Notes: generated by a model from the letters alone, not told the origin. A stretch of DNA of 64,000 nucleotides from Candidatus Bathycorpusculum acetigenes (GCA_009781675.1 WQVG01000002.1:81996-145995), one strand, 5' to 3'; counted from the stretch's first letter, positions 33,432-42,864 are shown. Translations and numbers: made by a program.

Positions 33432-34676
33432 ATGGTCTATCCGAAAAATCTAAATGAAGCAGAAGAAGAAATAAGCAAAATAAATCATGACCACAGCATC
33501 ATACAATACATGGCCTCTAAGGCCGTTCAGCTTTGCATGTTTGTTGAGGATGTCCCGCCCTTTGTTGCAGACGCTATTAAGCAGATAATAGATGATACAG
33601 GCGGGAACGCAGTTATTCAGAAAGGTTTGGTTAATGGTCCGCTGGAAAATACAAACATTCTCATTATTGGCAACTTAAACCAGATAAACAAGACACTTAT
33701 AAAACTTGCATCACAATCTGAAGTATTATCAGACATAGGTTCCAAAATACAATTTGCCACACAAAGCGTTGAAAAAAAAGAACCAACTTATTACTGCTGT
33801 GGAAAACATAAACTTGAAATCGGCAAAAAAACATACATAATGGGCATTTTAAACATTACAGCTGACTCATTTTCGGGTGATGGACTTCTATCAGAAGTGC
33901 CAAATACGCTACTTAGAGAAACAACAGATAAATCATCTGACAGATTGCAGATCAATGATAGAAAGTCAATTATTGAGACAGCTTGTCGCAGAGCTGAAAA
34001 AATGGTTGCAGATGGAGCGGATATAATCGATGTTGGAGGCGAATCCACAAGACCAGGATACACCGCGGTTAATGATAGAGAAGAATTAGACAGAATCCTT
34101 GGTGTTGTAGAAAGACTGACCAAAACACTCAAAGTACCAATCTCGGTTGATACCTCAAAATTGTATGTTGTCGAAAATGTACTCAAAGCAGGTGCACATA
34201 TTATTAATGATGTCAATGGACTGTTAAAAGAACCAAAAATTGCTGAACTGGCGGCAACCTATGGTGCCGGCGTCATTGCCATGCATAACCCAGATAGCCC
34301 CATTAAGGGAGATATTTTCAGTCATATTACCCGATCTTTGAGAAAGAGCGTGGATATAGCTATGAATTCAGGGATAAAACAAGAGAGTATCAGTTTGGAT
34401 CCAGGGATAGGGTTTGGTAAAACATTGGAACAAAATTTGGAAGTCATGCGACGGCTCGACGAGCTTAAATGTCTTGGATACCCCGTTTTACTTGGCACTT
34501 CAAGAAAATCCATGATAGGCAAAATTCTTGATCTTCCGGTGAATAATCGCCTAGAGGGTACAGCAGCCACGGTTACCCTTGGAGTCGTTAAAGGGGTCGA
34601 TTTCATAAGGGTACACGATGTGAAAGAGATGCATAGGGTCGTAAAGATGAGCGATGCAATGATTAGGAGAATATAA
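33432..34676 (+). CDS. folP: Dihydropteroate synthase, long form with N-terminal domain
   Basis: FolP joins pterin pyrophosphate and p-aminobenzoate. The TIM barrel starts near residue 130 (YIMGILNITADSFSGDG) and has DGADIIDVGGESTRPGY, ISVDTSKLYV, IINDVNG, AMHNP, LDPGIGFGKT and LLGTSRKSMIG. The first 120 residues form an extra domain (SIIQYMASKAVQLCMFVEDVPP and GGNAVIQKGLVNG) like that of long clostridial FolP proteins. A roughly 20-residue insertion after SGDGL is also seen. The ATG lies 8 bases after folE; folBK follows after 1 base. The architecture supports origin from Firmicutes. Confidence 0.95.
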   Translation: MVYPKNLNEAEEEISKINHDHSIIQYMASKAVQLCMFVEDVPPFVADAIKQIIDDTGGNAVIQKGLVNGPLENTNILIIGNLNQINKTLIKLASQSEVLSDIGSKIQFATQSVEKKEPTYYCCGKHKLEIGKKTYIMGILNITADSFSGDGLLSEVPNTLLRETTDKSSDRLQINDRKSIIETACRRAEKMVADGADIIDVGGESTRPGYTAVNDREELDRILGVVERLTKTLKVPISVDTSKLYVVENVLKAGAHIINDVNGLLKEPKIAELAATYGAGVIAMHNPDSPIKGDIFSHITRSLRKSVDIAMNSGIKQESISLDPGIGFGKTLEQNLEVMRRLDELKCLGYPVLLGTSRKSMIGKILDLPVNNRLEGTAATVTLGVVKGVDFIRVHDVKEMHRVVKMSDAMIRRI

Positions 34677-34677
34677 A

Positions 34678-35634
34678 TTGTCAACACCAACACCACATAT
34701 GGATAAAATAATAATTGAAGGTCTAAAAGCATGTGGAAAGCATGGGGTTTTGGATTTTGAGAGGCAATATCCTCAATCGTTCACTGTAGATATAGAAATA
34801 TGGGCAGACATCTCAAAGTCTTATTTAAGTGATGATTTAGAAGACACTGTGAATTATGCCGGCGTTTACGACATAATAAAGACAACTATTGAAACACAGA
34901 GCTTTAGACTTATTGAACGACTTTCTTATGTAATAATAGAAAAAATTTTCCACTATAACACCTGCATACAAAAAATCAAAATTCGAGTTATAAAAGATAA
35001 AGCCCCCCTAAACGGGCAAGTTGATAGCACTGGTGTGGAAATTGAAAAAAGCAGAGACACCACTTTAATGCAGGATGCAGACGTAAAAACAAACATAGAT
35101 CCCGAGATTGGTGCAAACACGAACCTAGAGGCTGATGAGGGGTATAAAGCGGTATTGGCATTGGGATCAAACATCGGGGACAGGTATCAAAACATTCAAA
35201 AAACGCTGGAAATGTTGTCTGAGTCCACAGGCATAAACATATTAAATAGGTCTAATTTGTACGAAACAGAACCGGTAGGCTATGTTGAGCAAGAGAAGTT
35301 TTATAATGCCGCAATTCTTGTCGAAACGACGTTAAATCCCTTTGAGTTGTACAGTAAAGTTAAGGATATTGAAAACAATTTAGGACGAAAGAAAACTTTC
35401 AGATGGGGCCCAAGGCTCATAGATATTGATATAATAGCATATGAGAGATGCGTGATTAATACAAAAGGTTTGACTTTGCCACATAAAGAATACATGCAAA
35501 GAGCATTTGTCTTAAAGCCCTTATCAGATATGCCTGATGCAGTAGAAGTGGCAGGCCTAAACATGACACTTATAGAAAAAATGACTGAGTGCGCAGATGA
35601 TTACCAGGGCTTAAAATGCATTGGCCCTCTATAG
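34678..35634 (+). CDS. folBK: FolB-FolK fusion: dihydroneopterin aldolase and HPPK
   Basis: The first 120 residues are FolB: MDKIIIEGLKACGKHGVLDFE, DDLEDTVNYAGVYDIIKTTIE, RLIERLSYVIIEKI and IRVIKDKAPL. It cleaves dihydroneopterin to the hydroxymethylpterin. After a linker (about 120-155), FolK begins at AVLALGSNIGDRYQNI and has the pyrophosphokinase motif FRWGPRLIDIDIIAY and LPHKEYMQRAFVLKPLSD. Together with FolE and FolP this completes the pterin arm of folate synthesis to dihydropteroate. TTG at 34678 is chosen because AGGAG lies 8 nt upstream; the ATG at 34699 is an alternative. Such fusions are common in Gram-positive bacteria. Confidence 0.95.
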   Translation: MSTPTPHMDKIIIEGLKACGKHGVLDFERQYPQSFTVDIEIWADISKSYLSDDLEDTVNYAGVYDIIKTTIETQSFRLIERLSYVIIEKIFHYNTCIQKIKIRVIKDKAPLNGQVDSTGVEIEKSRDTTLMQDADVKTNIDPEIGANTNLEADEGYKAVLALGSNIGDRYQNIQKTLEMLSESTGINILNRSNLYETEPVGYVEQEKFYNAAILVETTLNPFELYSKVKDIENNLGRKKTFRWGPRLIDIDIIAYERCVINTKGLTLPHKEYMQRAFVLKPLSDMPDAVEVAGLNMTLIEKMTECADDYQGLKCIGPL

Positions 35635-35869
35635 CAACCATTTTAACTATCGGTATAAAAACAAAGGTCACAAGGATCAGAGCTGAATTTAGAGATATGG
35701 TAACTTAAGGAACTGCACAAACGGCAACTCATAACTCGCGAAGAACTGGAAAAGTTATAAAGAGTGTAATGCAATATAGCGGTTGGACATGATGAAGGAT
35801 GAGACAGACTGAGGCGCATTGCCAAGTCTCGACCGAGCAAGGGAAATACAAGATACAGACAGGGGTAAT

Positions 35870-36217
35870 ATGTTCAACGAAATCTGCATTTATGAAGCTA
35901 GAATAGATAAACAGAACGAAATTGAGGAGCTAATGCGTGAAGTAGCAGAATTTTATCGTTCACAACCCGGCGTAATTGATGTGCGCTATATAAAACGTAC
36001 ACACCGCCAAAAAGACTTTAATGCTGTCAAAGCAGGCGAACCACCCATCCGTCTAACAAGGCAGGTTGGGAAGGTCACTTATATGCTCTGTTTGGTGGTT
36101 GAAGACGAAGAAACCCATGGAAGGTTGGCGAAGCCTGGACTTGAAAAGTTCTATAAACGGTGGACCCGTTGCCTTACTACCATGCCGAAGATACTTTTAG
36201 GCGAAAATATTGTATAA
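35870..36217 (+). CDS. Small protein with ABM-like (dimeric alpha/beta barrel) fold
   Basis: The 115-aa protein starts MFNEICIYEARIDKQNE and continues MREVAEFYRSQPGVIDVRYIKR, the strand-helix-strand pattern of antibiotic biosynthesis monooxygenase (ABM) and related dimeric barrels. The second half (VGKVTYMLCLVVEDEE ... LEKFYKRW) repeats it. ABM-type proteins include heme- and quinol-acting oxygenases and many of unknown role. AGGGG lies just before the ATG at 35870; a longer frame from 35819 has no ribosome site. It stands between the folate operon and a flavodoxin; no pathway is evident. Confidence 0.5.
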   Translation: MFNEICIYEARIDKQNEIEELMREVAEFYRSQPGVIDVRYIKRTHRQKDFNAVKAGEPPIRLTRQVGKVTYMLCLVVEDEETHGRLAKPGLEKFYKRWTRCLTTMPKILLGENIV

Positions 36218-36398
36218 AAGATCTCCGCGGAAGTTATATGGGAGTTGCTCTCGCTTTGTGTAGAGAGGGTTTAATCTGTGTTCGGTAGCGTGAAATGGTA
36301 CGAAAAAACAACGAACAACGACAAAACTTTGATCGATTATAAGGTACGTCTCTGCAAGAGATCGGTATATTAAAATATTTAGCGGATAATTTGAGGTT

Positions 36399-36839
36399 AT
36401 GAAGAAAGTACTTGTACTATATTATAGCCGCAGTGGGAACACTGAAAAGATGGCTAATGCCGTGGTTGAAGGGGCCAAAAGTATCAACGGCATCGAAGTC
36501 CAATTAAGCTATCATGTTGAACCCCAAGAGTTAACTGGTTACAACGCAATTCTCGTTGGCACCCCAACTTATCGCAAAGAAATACCAGTCGAATATAAGA
36601 ACCTCTTTGAAGCAGTCACCGCCCAAGGAATAAACTTAAAGGACAAAACAGGCGCCGTCTTTGGTTCTTATGGCTGGAGCGGAGAAGCAACACGATTGGT
36701 TCAAGATATTATGCAAAAGGTTGAAATGCGAGTCACTGAGCAACCCATAAACGCCAAGTACATACCGGATCAAGCCACGCTTGAGGCTTGCCGCAGTCTG
36801 GGGAAGAGAGTTTCCGAAAATTTGATGAATGAAGCTTAA
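36399..36839 (+). CDS. Flavodoxin-like FMN protein
   Basis: The 146-aa protein is a classic flavodoxin fold: VLVLYYSRSGNTEKMA is the FMN phosphate loop, AILVGTPTYRKEIP and GAVFGSYGWSGEAT bind the isoalloxazine ring. The shape of the GTPTY and GSYGWSGE segments is closer to the FMN domain of A-type flavoproteins (FprA/NorV) than to bacterial long-chain flavodoxin. It would act as a low-potential one-electron carrier or, less likely, an NADPH reductase. GAGG lies upstream of the ATG. No redox partner is adjacent. Confidence 0.9.
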   Translation: MKKVLVLYYSRSGNTEKMANAVVEGAKSINGIEVQLSYHVEPQELTGYNAILVGTPTYRKEIPVEYKNLFEAVTAQGINLKDKTGAVFGSYGWSGEATRLVQDIMQKVEMRVTEQPINAKYIPDQATLEACRSLGKRVSENLMNEA

Positions 36840-37038
36840 CCTGACTCCTCAACATAATTGTTGCTTTTTACCCTAGTGGAAGAGCGGGAGCAAGTTACAA
36901 AAGGTTTGAAAAGATAATATAACGGTTAAGAGTCGACTTTTGTAAAACGGTTACGACGTATTGTCGGTCAGTACCGAAACACAAATGGAAGAAGACTTTG
37001 GAATAAAAACAGTTTAAAGCTCCAAACGGGGACAGGGG

Positions 37039-38598
37039 TTAAAATAAGGTGGCGTCTTGCAGATAATTCTTATTAGTTCTTAAGGCTATCTCGGCCTTTG
37101 TTAATTCGTTACTAAGATATGCAGAATGATCCAATTTCGAAACTATACCCATTTCCAAAATCTTTGCATGTACTGCTTGAGCCGTTTTGCCTTTGATAAT
37201 ATTGGCAGGCTTAGTTTGATTGTTCGCTGAGTAATGTATAGCAACTAACATGCGGTCAGTATGGTCTATAAAAATTCTAAAAGCACCCAAGTGATCAAGG
37301 GTGGCGGGCGCTACTTTTTCAGGGGCAATAATAACTGACTTAGCGGTAGATTCTAGGGTTCTGTCGTAGGGTTCTTCGTGGTCACGCTTGTCTTTGAGGA
37401 TCAAAAGGTCGATACCAAGGTCTTTTGGGACGGATCCGCGTTTTTTAGCTAGAAACATCATTTTTGATGCAACAACCTCTTCGGCAACGGTGCCTTTGGC
37501 TTTGATGCTCTTCTCTGTTGCTAAGAGGATACCCCCGCCTATCTCTGCTGAGAGGCGGGTTAAGACGGCGTTTAGGCCCACAGAATCTGCATCAAAGAGT
37601 TCAGTTACATTAGAGATACCGATAAACAGGGGTACCTCAGGGTTTCGCTGTGCAAACTCTTTAAAAGCAAAAAATGAGTTGAGGATTTCTTGGGGATCTA
37701 AAATTAAGTCTGCTAGGATGCGATTTACGCCTAGGCTTCTGGCTGTGGCAATGGTTTCCTCAAGAAACGGTATACGTTCAGAGGCTTTTTTTGGAATGTA
37801 GCCTATACTCTGGTTAGTGGGAATAACAACAACTACGACATCTTTGATGTAGGGGGCTATGGCTTTGAGGTTGCCTGCGTCAGCGCTTAAAACTAGTTGT
37901 GCACCTGCTTTCACTGCCGCTTTAATCTCCTCAGGATTGAGCGAATCGATACTCACAGGCAAATCAGTGACTTCCCGAACCCAGTGTACCATCTGTGCAG
38001 CTTTTTCTGGTTGGGATTCACCTGTAACCATACCAACATCGATAAAATCTGCACCTGCTAAGGCAAAGCGACGTGCCGTTTGTTGGATAGTCGTCTTGTC
38101 CATCAGAGCGGCATCCACAATTTCGGCGAGCACCCGCAGGGGAAAATCTTTGCCAACCGCCACATCGCCTACTATCATGTTTCCGGGGTTTTTAAGCAGG
38201 ATGTCGCGTTGATTTTCGACTTTTTCTAGTTCTGCCAAAGCTTTCTTAGTCAGCTTCTGCTGGAGTAACTCATCGGCGGGTGTGGTCGTTGAGAGTTCCA
38301 CTTCGCAGAGCATATCGAGCACTACAGGAAGGTCAGCGGCATATCGGGGTCCCTTAAAGGCAGAGATACCGATGGCTTTGGTTATGACAGCAGTGTTGCC
38401 TCTGAGCAAACCAGGAGTTAGGATAATGTTGAAACGTGAGAGATTTTGGTCTTTTAAGCCATCAATGATTGTTTGGGGCGTTAAAAAAGCGGCAACTGCA
38501 GTTTGTAGTGCAATAACTTCGGTTTCAATTTGGCTTTGTTTGGCGTATGTAGCAACGGCTTCTGCGGCCAGTTGTCCGGTGATAAGAAGCACCTTCAT
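37039..38598 (-). CDS. Dihydropteroate synthase-like protein of the MJ0107 family
   Basis: This 519-aa protein is the archaeal DHPS-related family (DUF6513/TIGR00284 type) found in organisms that make methanopterin. The N-terminal 130 residues (VLLITGQLAAEAV, LTPGLLRG, KGPRYAADLP) precede a TIM barrel with FALAGADFIDVGMVTGESQPEKAAQMV, LPVSIDSLNPEEIKAAVKAGAQLVLSADAG and ADLILDPQ, split equivalents of the DHPS motifs. The C-terminal part (residues 400-519) is DUF4346-like. The archaeal enzyme that joins the pterin to RFAP is thought to be of this type. It follows mptG by 2 bases on the same strand, which supports that role. Confidence 0.9.
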   Translation of the reverse strand: MKVLLITGQLAAEAVATYAKQSQIETEVIALQTAVAAFLTPQTIIDGLKDQNLSRFNIILTPGLLRGNTAVITKAIGISAFKGPRYAADLPVVLDMLCEVELSTTTPADELLQQKLTKKALAELEKVENQRDILLKNPGNMIVGDVAVGKDFPLRVLAEIVDAALMDKTTIQQTARRFALAGADFIDVGMVTGESQPEKAAQMVHWVREVTDLPVSIDSLNPEEIKAAVKAGAQLVLSADAGNLKAIAPYIKDVVVVVIPTNQSIGYIPKKASERIPFLEETIATARSLGVNRILADLILDPQEILNSFFAFKEFAQRNPEVPLFIGISNVTELFDADSVGLNAVLTRLSAEIGGGILLATEKSIKAKGTVAEEVVASKMMFLAKKRGSVPKDLGIDLLILKDKRDHEEPYDRTLESTAKSVIIAPEKVAPATLDHLGAFRIFIDHTDRMLVAIHYSANNQTKPANIIKGKTAQAVHAKILEMGIVSKLDHSAYLSNELTKAEIALRTNKNYLQDATLF

Positions 38599-38600
38599 CT

Positions 38601-39566
38601 TTAAGCCTCGACGTTGATGGTTGCACCTTGGTTGTTGGCTTTGGCGATAAAGGCGTCGCCTCCGGCGTTGTCTTTAAGATGTTTTTGGACTTTGGTTAAA
38701 AATGAGTTTGCTTGTTGTTGTTTTACGATTGCGTAGAGTGCAGGCCCCCAGGAACTCTGGCCTACTCCGTATGCGCCTGTCTGTTTCATGAATTCGATGC
38801 ATTTTGTGGAGGCTGATTTGGCGTAGGTTCCACCTTGAGCTTGAGCAAAATGGTTTCCTGTTAAAATTTGGATTTTTGTGAGTGCCGTCCCAAAGTTCTC
38901 GATGTCGTGTTCTGCTATTGCGGGTAATAGTTTGAGCATAATTAAGCGGCAGATCTGTCCCACATCGTGGGCGGGCATGCTTGTGAGCTTGTCAAATGCA
39001 TGATTTTCTTCAGAGCTGGATAAACCCTTGGACTGGTTGGGAAAAGCAACGATAAAGCACCATTCCTCAGGAAATGGCTTATGGTAAATCAGCGGCGGAG
39101 CAACTTGGGTTTTTGGGTTTTTGCCGCCATCCACCACAAAACCCCCATACTCAAAGATGCTGGTGCCAACGCTTGTCCGTTTGGCTCGCCCGACGGCGGT
39201 TGCAAGTTCGGGTATTGGCGCTTTGATATCTGAGATTTTTGCGAGTGCGACCGCGATGGCTATGGCAAGTTGGGTGCCTGAGCCTAAACCGGTATGGCAT
39301 GGAATTGTTTTGGCGATGTTGAGATGTACTTTGGGCTGTAGGGGGTATTTTGTGAAAAAACGGTCGGTGATTTCTTGGGCGAGGTCTGTTTGTTCTCCTG
39401 TAATTTTGAGACCGGTAGCGGTTTGAGCTTCGACTATGACGTTTGGGTGGTCTATACCGACGCCTAAGCCTCCAAACAAGCGGTCTAGGTCGCCATTCAT
39501 GTCGATTAAGCCTAAATGGAGTCTTGCGGGGGTTTTGATGGAGATTTTTATGGTTCCTGCCTCCAC
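38601..39566 (-). CDS. mptG: Beta-ribofuranosylaminobenzene 5'-phosphate synthase (RFAP synthase)
   Basis: RFAP synthase condenses p-aminobenzoate (or 4-hydroxybenzoate in methanogens) with PRPP and releases CO2, the first committed step of the methanopterin arm. It has the GHMP fold: TPARLHLGLIDMNGDLDRLFGGLGVGID at the N-terminus (RLHLGL is diagnostic), CHTGLGSGTQLAIAIAVALAK as the phosphate loop, RTSVGTSIFEYGGFVVDGG, and YGVGQSSWGPALYAI near the C-terminus. The 321-aa length is standard. Its start overlaps the DUF447 gene by 19 bases and it is followed 2 bases later by the DHPS-like gene: one operon. Confidence 0.95.
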   Translation of the reverse strand: MEAGTIKISIKTPARLHLGLIDMNGDLDRLFGGLGVGIDHPNVIVEAQTATGLKITGEQTDLAQEITDRFFTKYPLQPKVHLNIAKTIPCHTGLGSGTQLAIAIAVALAKISDIKAPIPELATAVGRAKRTSVGTSIFEYGGFVVDGGKNPKTQVAPPLIYHKPFPEEWCFIVAFPNQSKGLSSSEENHAFDKLTSMPAHDVGQICRLIMLKLLPAIAEHDIENFGTALTKIQILTGNHFAQAQGGTYAKSASTKCIEFMKQTGAYGVGQSSWGPALYAIVKQQQANSFLTKVQKHLKDNAGGDAFIAKANNQGATINVEA

Positions 39567-40228
39567 AATGCAATCCGCTTTTGTAAATCATCTAACACCA
39601 ATGTGTAGATGCTGTTGGGAGCCACACGTTCTACAATATCGGCGTAGTCACGGATTTTTTCGATTAATTTGGCAGTTTCGGTTTGTTTTTGAGGTATTTT
39701 GAGGTATGCTTCTATGCGGGTTGCATGTATGAGTGTTTCGAGCGTTAATGCCATGGCGCGGCTGTAGGGTTGAGGATAGCTTGCCTTTGAGGTGATGTGC
39801 TGAACTCTGCAGGTAACTTCTGTTTTTTCATCGTCAATCGGCTTAAAGTTCACGATTAAGACTTCAAGAGCGGCATCTGTATCCCGTAGCTTTGGGGCCT
39901 TCACAAAATTTGCTTGAACAAACCACTCTGAGGGAACTTTTCCCTCGGGGTTGATTTCTTTGAATGTGGATTTGTAGAAGACCTCTATATCACTGGTAAG
40001 GTTTATGACGGCACATTGGGCAGTTTTTAGGTTCCGCAGGGTTTTTGAGGTATTAAAGATCGTTAGGGTCAGGTGTTTTTCATCAAGCATTGTTACGCCC
40101 ATGGGTGCTGTGTTGGGTGTGTGATCGGGATTTGGGGTGGAGATAATGGATTCATAGATTACATTTTTTTTGAAGTTGAAGCTGGATAGTTTCTCTAAAT
40201 CAGCTTGGAACCGCACAGTCATGAGCAT
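39548..40228 (-). CDS. DUF447 family protein (FMN-binding split-barrel-like)
   Basis: DUF447 proteins are archaeal, FMN-binding split-barrel proteins that are repeatedly placed beside RFAP synthase and methanopterin genes; their reaction is not known to me. The 226-aa protein shows VIYESIISTPNPDHTPNTAPMGV, TIFNTSKTLRNLKTAQCAVINLTSDIEVF and SRAMALTLETLIHATRI. It is first in the DUF447-mptG-DHPS-like operon. ATG at 40228 or 40222 could start it. A flavin-dependent step or an oxidation in pterin synthesis is a reasonable guess from the neighbours. Confidence 0.88.
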   Translation of the reverse strand: MLMTVRFQADLEKLSSFNFKKNVIYESIISTPNPDHTPNTAPMGVTMLDEKHLTLTIFNTSKTLRNLKTAQCAVINLTSDIEVFYKSTFKEINPEGKVPSEWFVQANFVKAPKLRDTDAALEVLIVNFKPIDDEKTEVTCRVQHITSKASYPQPYSRAMALTLETLIHATRIEAYLKIPQKQTETAKLIEKIRDYADIVERVAPNSIYTLVLDDLQKRIALWRQEP

Positions 40229-40819
40229 TCCCGTTCAATCGAATGTAAAATTTTACAGTTAGATAATAAAAGTTTTGCCACATAAACCGTCAAAGGTTTA
40301 CCGTCTAAAGGGCCACAACAGCAACATCGGCACTTGGCCTTCAAAATGGTAGAAAATATTCAGAATACGGTTCATCGAGATTTAGTGTAATAACCCCTTT
40401 TTGAGCCCGAGGGGTAAATGAGGAATTACGGTTTGTTGTATTGTGTCATCGTTTTTTGCTACGGAGTTTACTGGTCATCGCTCGTCTTAAACGTCGTTGT
40501 TCTTTGATGAGAGGTATGTTATCAAAGAACCTACCGATTTCACGTATTGCAGGAGGTCACATCCAACGTTTCCAACACTGACTGAATATCCGATTCATAC
40601 CAGTTGGTGTGAGCCTGTTTCTGTTTTCTATGTTATCTCAACCTTATCGGCTAATATATCACTAGCAACAAGCAGAAAGTACATCCTACAAATCGTACTA
40701 TATATCGACTTTCCAATAATAGTACATTATTTCCAGGATACTATTCAAGTCTTGTTTTACGGATAAAATTAGCTGAAACATAACTGCTGACAAATATATA
40801 CGAGATTGGAAATACGGGT
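40229..40819. other. Intergenic region upstream of the methanopterin operon
   Basis: These 591 bases contain an 89-codon plus-strand frame (40497-40766) with no Shine-Dalgarno, odd composition and no family resemblance, so I do not call it a gene. The promoter of the minus-strand DUF447-mptG operon should lie near 40250-40290, where AT-rich sequence occurs. Nothing else is recognised. Confidence 0.5.
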
Positions 40820-41890
40820 TTAGGCTTGTTGCTCAGCCAAATGGCTTAATTGCAATAGGGCTTTGCCTGAACTTAATGCTTCGCGTGCCCGTTCCATGCC
40901 ATCTTTGTATGAAGTACTTGTGTCTGAAACGTACAGAGCGGCAGCAGCATTCATACAGAACAGATCAGCTAGTGGATGGGTGTACTCGCCGGAAAGAACC
41001 CGCTTAATGGCCACTGCATTATCGTATGCTTTGTTGTAGGAGGCAACATCAAAAGTGATGTGGGTTTTTATGCCGAAATCTTCTGGTTGTACAGTATATG
41101 TTTGAATTTTATTGTTTTTAAGTTCAACTACTCTTGTTGGACCACAGGGTGAAAATTCATCAATACCAAGGTCAGCATCATGACCCTTAACCATGCCGTA
41201 TGGAGCTACAGCACGACTAACGCCGATTTCTTTCAAGATGGCAATAAGTTGATCACATACTTGAGGTGCATAAGCGCCAATTACCATACAACTGGTATTC
41301 GCACAGGGCATTGTCAAGGGTCCGACAATGTTAAATGCGGATGTAAAACGCATGTACTGGATAAGGCGTGCCCAACCGGATTTTAAAAATATTTCACCGG
41401 GCAGGTAGCAGATATTGTATTTTTCTAAACTTTGTTTTGCTTTACTCATTGGGCTCGATAGGTTAACGCCTAATATTTCAAAAATTTCAGATGCTCCCGA
41501 GACGCCTGTTACTTTTTTGGCGCCTTTTTTAGCAATCGGAACACCGCAAGCGGAAGCAATAAGTGCGGCAGGCGAGGATGCATTTACAGTTTTCATAGCA
41601 TCCGACCCTGTGCCGACAATATCGCAGACAGTCCCTTTAACGTTAGCTGTAAATTTTTCTGTGTCAAACTTGTCTAGGGCATCCCAAACGCCAGATAACT
41701 CTTCAGTTGTTGGTTTACGGGCAATGTGAACTATCAAAAAAGCCCCCTGTTGGAGTTCGGGTTGCTCATTTAAGATAATTTGACGATATGCTTCACAGGA
41801 TTCTTCGCGGGTCATCGTTTTACCGGCAGCTACTTTACAGATTAGTTGACCGAATTCGCGTAATTTTTCTTCAGTTACCAAAGTCATCAA
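40820..41890 (-). CDS. TrpD-like phosphoribosyltransferase, paralog 1
   Basis: The 356-aa protein has the fold of anthranilate phosphoribosyltransferase: N-terminal helices (QGAFLIVHIARKPTTEELSG), DIVGTGSDAMKTVNASS (PRPP loop at 93-97, GTGSD instead of GTGGD), VAKHGNR replaced by IAKKGAKK (121-126), SGASEIFEILG, FNIVGPLTMPC and the metal site GIDEFSPCG. The altered anthranilate-binding positions and the lack of any other trp gene argue for a different acceptor. It overlaps the zinc alcohol dehydrogenase gene by 4 bases and is downstream of it. Role: transfer of phosphoribosyl to an aromatic or heterocyclic acceptor (inference). Confidence 0.85.
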   Translation of the reverse strand: MMTLVTEEKLREFGQLICKVAAGKTMTREESCEAYRQIILNEQPELQQGAFLIVHIARKPTTEELSGVWDALDKFDTEKFTANVKGTVCDIVGTGSDAMKTVNASSPAALIASACGVPIAKKGAKKVTGVSGASEIFEILGVNLSSPMSKAKQSLEKYNICYLPGEIFLKSGWARLIQYMRFTSAFNIVGPLTMPCANTSCMVIGAYAPQVCDQLIAILKEIGVSRAVAPYGMVKGHDADLGIDEFSPCGPTRVVELKNNKIQTYTVQPEDFGIKTHITFDVASYNKAYDNAVAIKRVLSGEYTHPLADLFCMNAAAALYVSDTSTSYKDGMERAREALSSGKALLQLSHLAEQQA

Positions 41891-42864
41891 CCATATTTTT
41901 GTAAATCTACAACATACTTTAGAGTGCGACCAAGTAGAATTTCAGGCAACACCAAAGGAACACTTTCAAGAGGTATTATTTTATGAATTAGCATTCTGAT
42001 GGCCTGAGTGTTGTTTTCTAAGATTTTCAGGGCAGTCTCCATTTGTCGTTTTGTACTTCCATATGCACCAACTAGGGTTAACTGCCGATAATGAAGTTCA
42101 TTTAATAAATCGGTAGGGAAATTTGTGTTTTTTGTGAATCCGCTAAAGAGACAATATTTACCGCCAGGGTTTAATTTTGAAATTCCCTCTCGCAGGGTAT
42201 TTGGATCTGGCGTAGCATTTATTGCAACATCGAAAGTTCCAACCGCTGGGATAGCAGAAATGGTGATGTTTGTTTTTTTACAAAATGGCGTTATTTGTTT
42301 GAGCTTTTCAGAGATGTTTTCGACAACAACCGGTTCTGCACCAAAATATTTGCAGGCTAACCCAAGCATGAGTCCTGCAGGTCCCCCGCCAAAAATGAGT
42401 ACGTTTTGGTTTTTTTGCAAATCCACTTGCTCTATTGCATTTACTGCAGATGACAACAATTCAGTCATGCAGGCAATTTCAGGGGGGACATTTTGGGGCA
42501 CTTTTATGAGACTTGTTTTGGGTACTTTTATATATGGTGCAAAGCCGCCATCAACATGGAAACCGATAATTTGTATGTTACTACATAGATTTTCTGCACC
42601 ATTTTTGCAGTAGTAACATTCATTACATGTGTTTGCAGGCCAGACGATAAATTTTTCATTTGAATTAAGATCATATCCACAAATTTCGTGACCTAATATT
42701 CTTGGTAGAACAAGGTCTCTTTGACCTTGGAACCACATTTTCGCGTCAGTTCGACATATGGAACAATAAATTACTTTTAGCAATGTTTCAGTATTGTCGC
42801 AGTCAGGTGTTTTGATATCGGTTATGTGGATTTGGTTTATCCCTTCAAGGACGAGTGCTTTCAT
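41887..42864 (-). CDS. Zinc-dependent medium-chain alcohol dehydrogenase
   Basis: The protein has the MDR layout: YCSICRTDAKMWFQGQ (catalytic Cys), LGHEICGYD (catalytic His-Glu), the structural zinc loop CNECYYCKNGAENLC, and the Rossmann loop VLIFGGGPAGLMLGLACKYFGAEPVVVE that binds NAD(P). Length is 325 aa from the ATG at 42864, chosen because GGTGA lies upstream and it starts at MKALVLEG. Substrate is unknown; resemblance is to sorbitol/threonine dehydrogenase-like members. It is first in a two-gene operon with the TrpD-like gene and is divergent from the RibD-type reductase gene. Confidence 0.93.
   Translation of the reverse strand: MKALVLEGINQIHITDIKTPDCDNTETLLKVIYCSICRTDAKMWFQGQRDLVLPRILGHEICGYDLNSNEKFIVWPANTCNECYYCKNGAENLCSNIQIIGFHVDGGFAPYIKVPKTSLIKVPQNVPPEIACMTELLSSAVNAIEQVDLQKNQNVLIFGGGPAGLMLGLACKYFGAEPVVVENISEKLKQITPFCKKTNITISAIPAVGTFDVAINATPDPNTLREGISKLNPGGKYCLFSGFTKNTNFPTDLLNELHYRQLTLVGAYGSTKRQMETALKILENNTQAIRMLIHKIIPLESVPLVLPEILLGRTLKYVVDLQKYG

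Noticed and set aside
40497..40766. 89-codon plus-strand ORF in the gap before the methanopterin operon
   Set aside because: No ribosome site, no family pattern, odd composition; likely chance.
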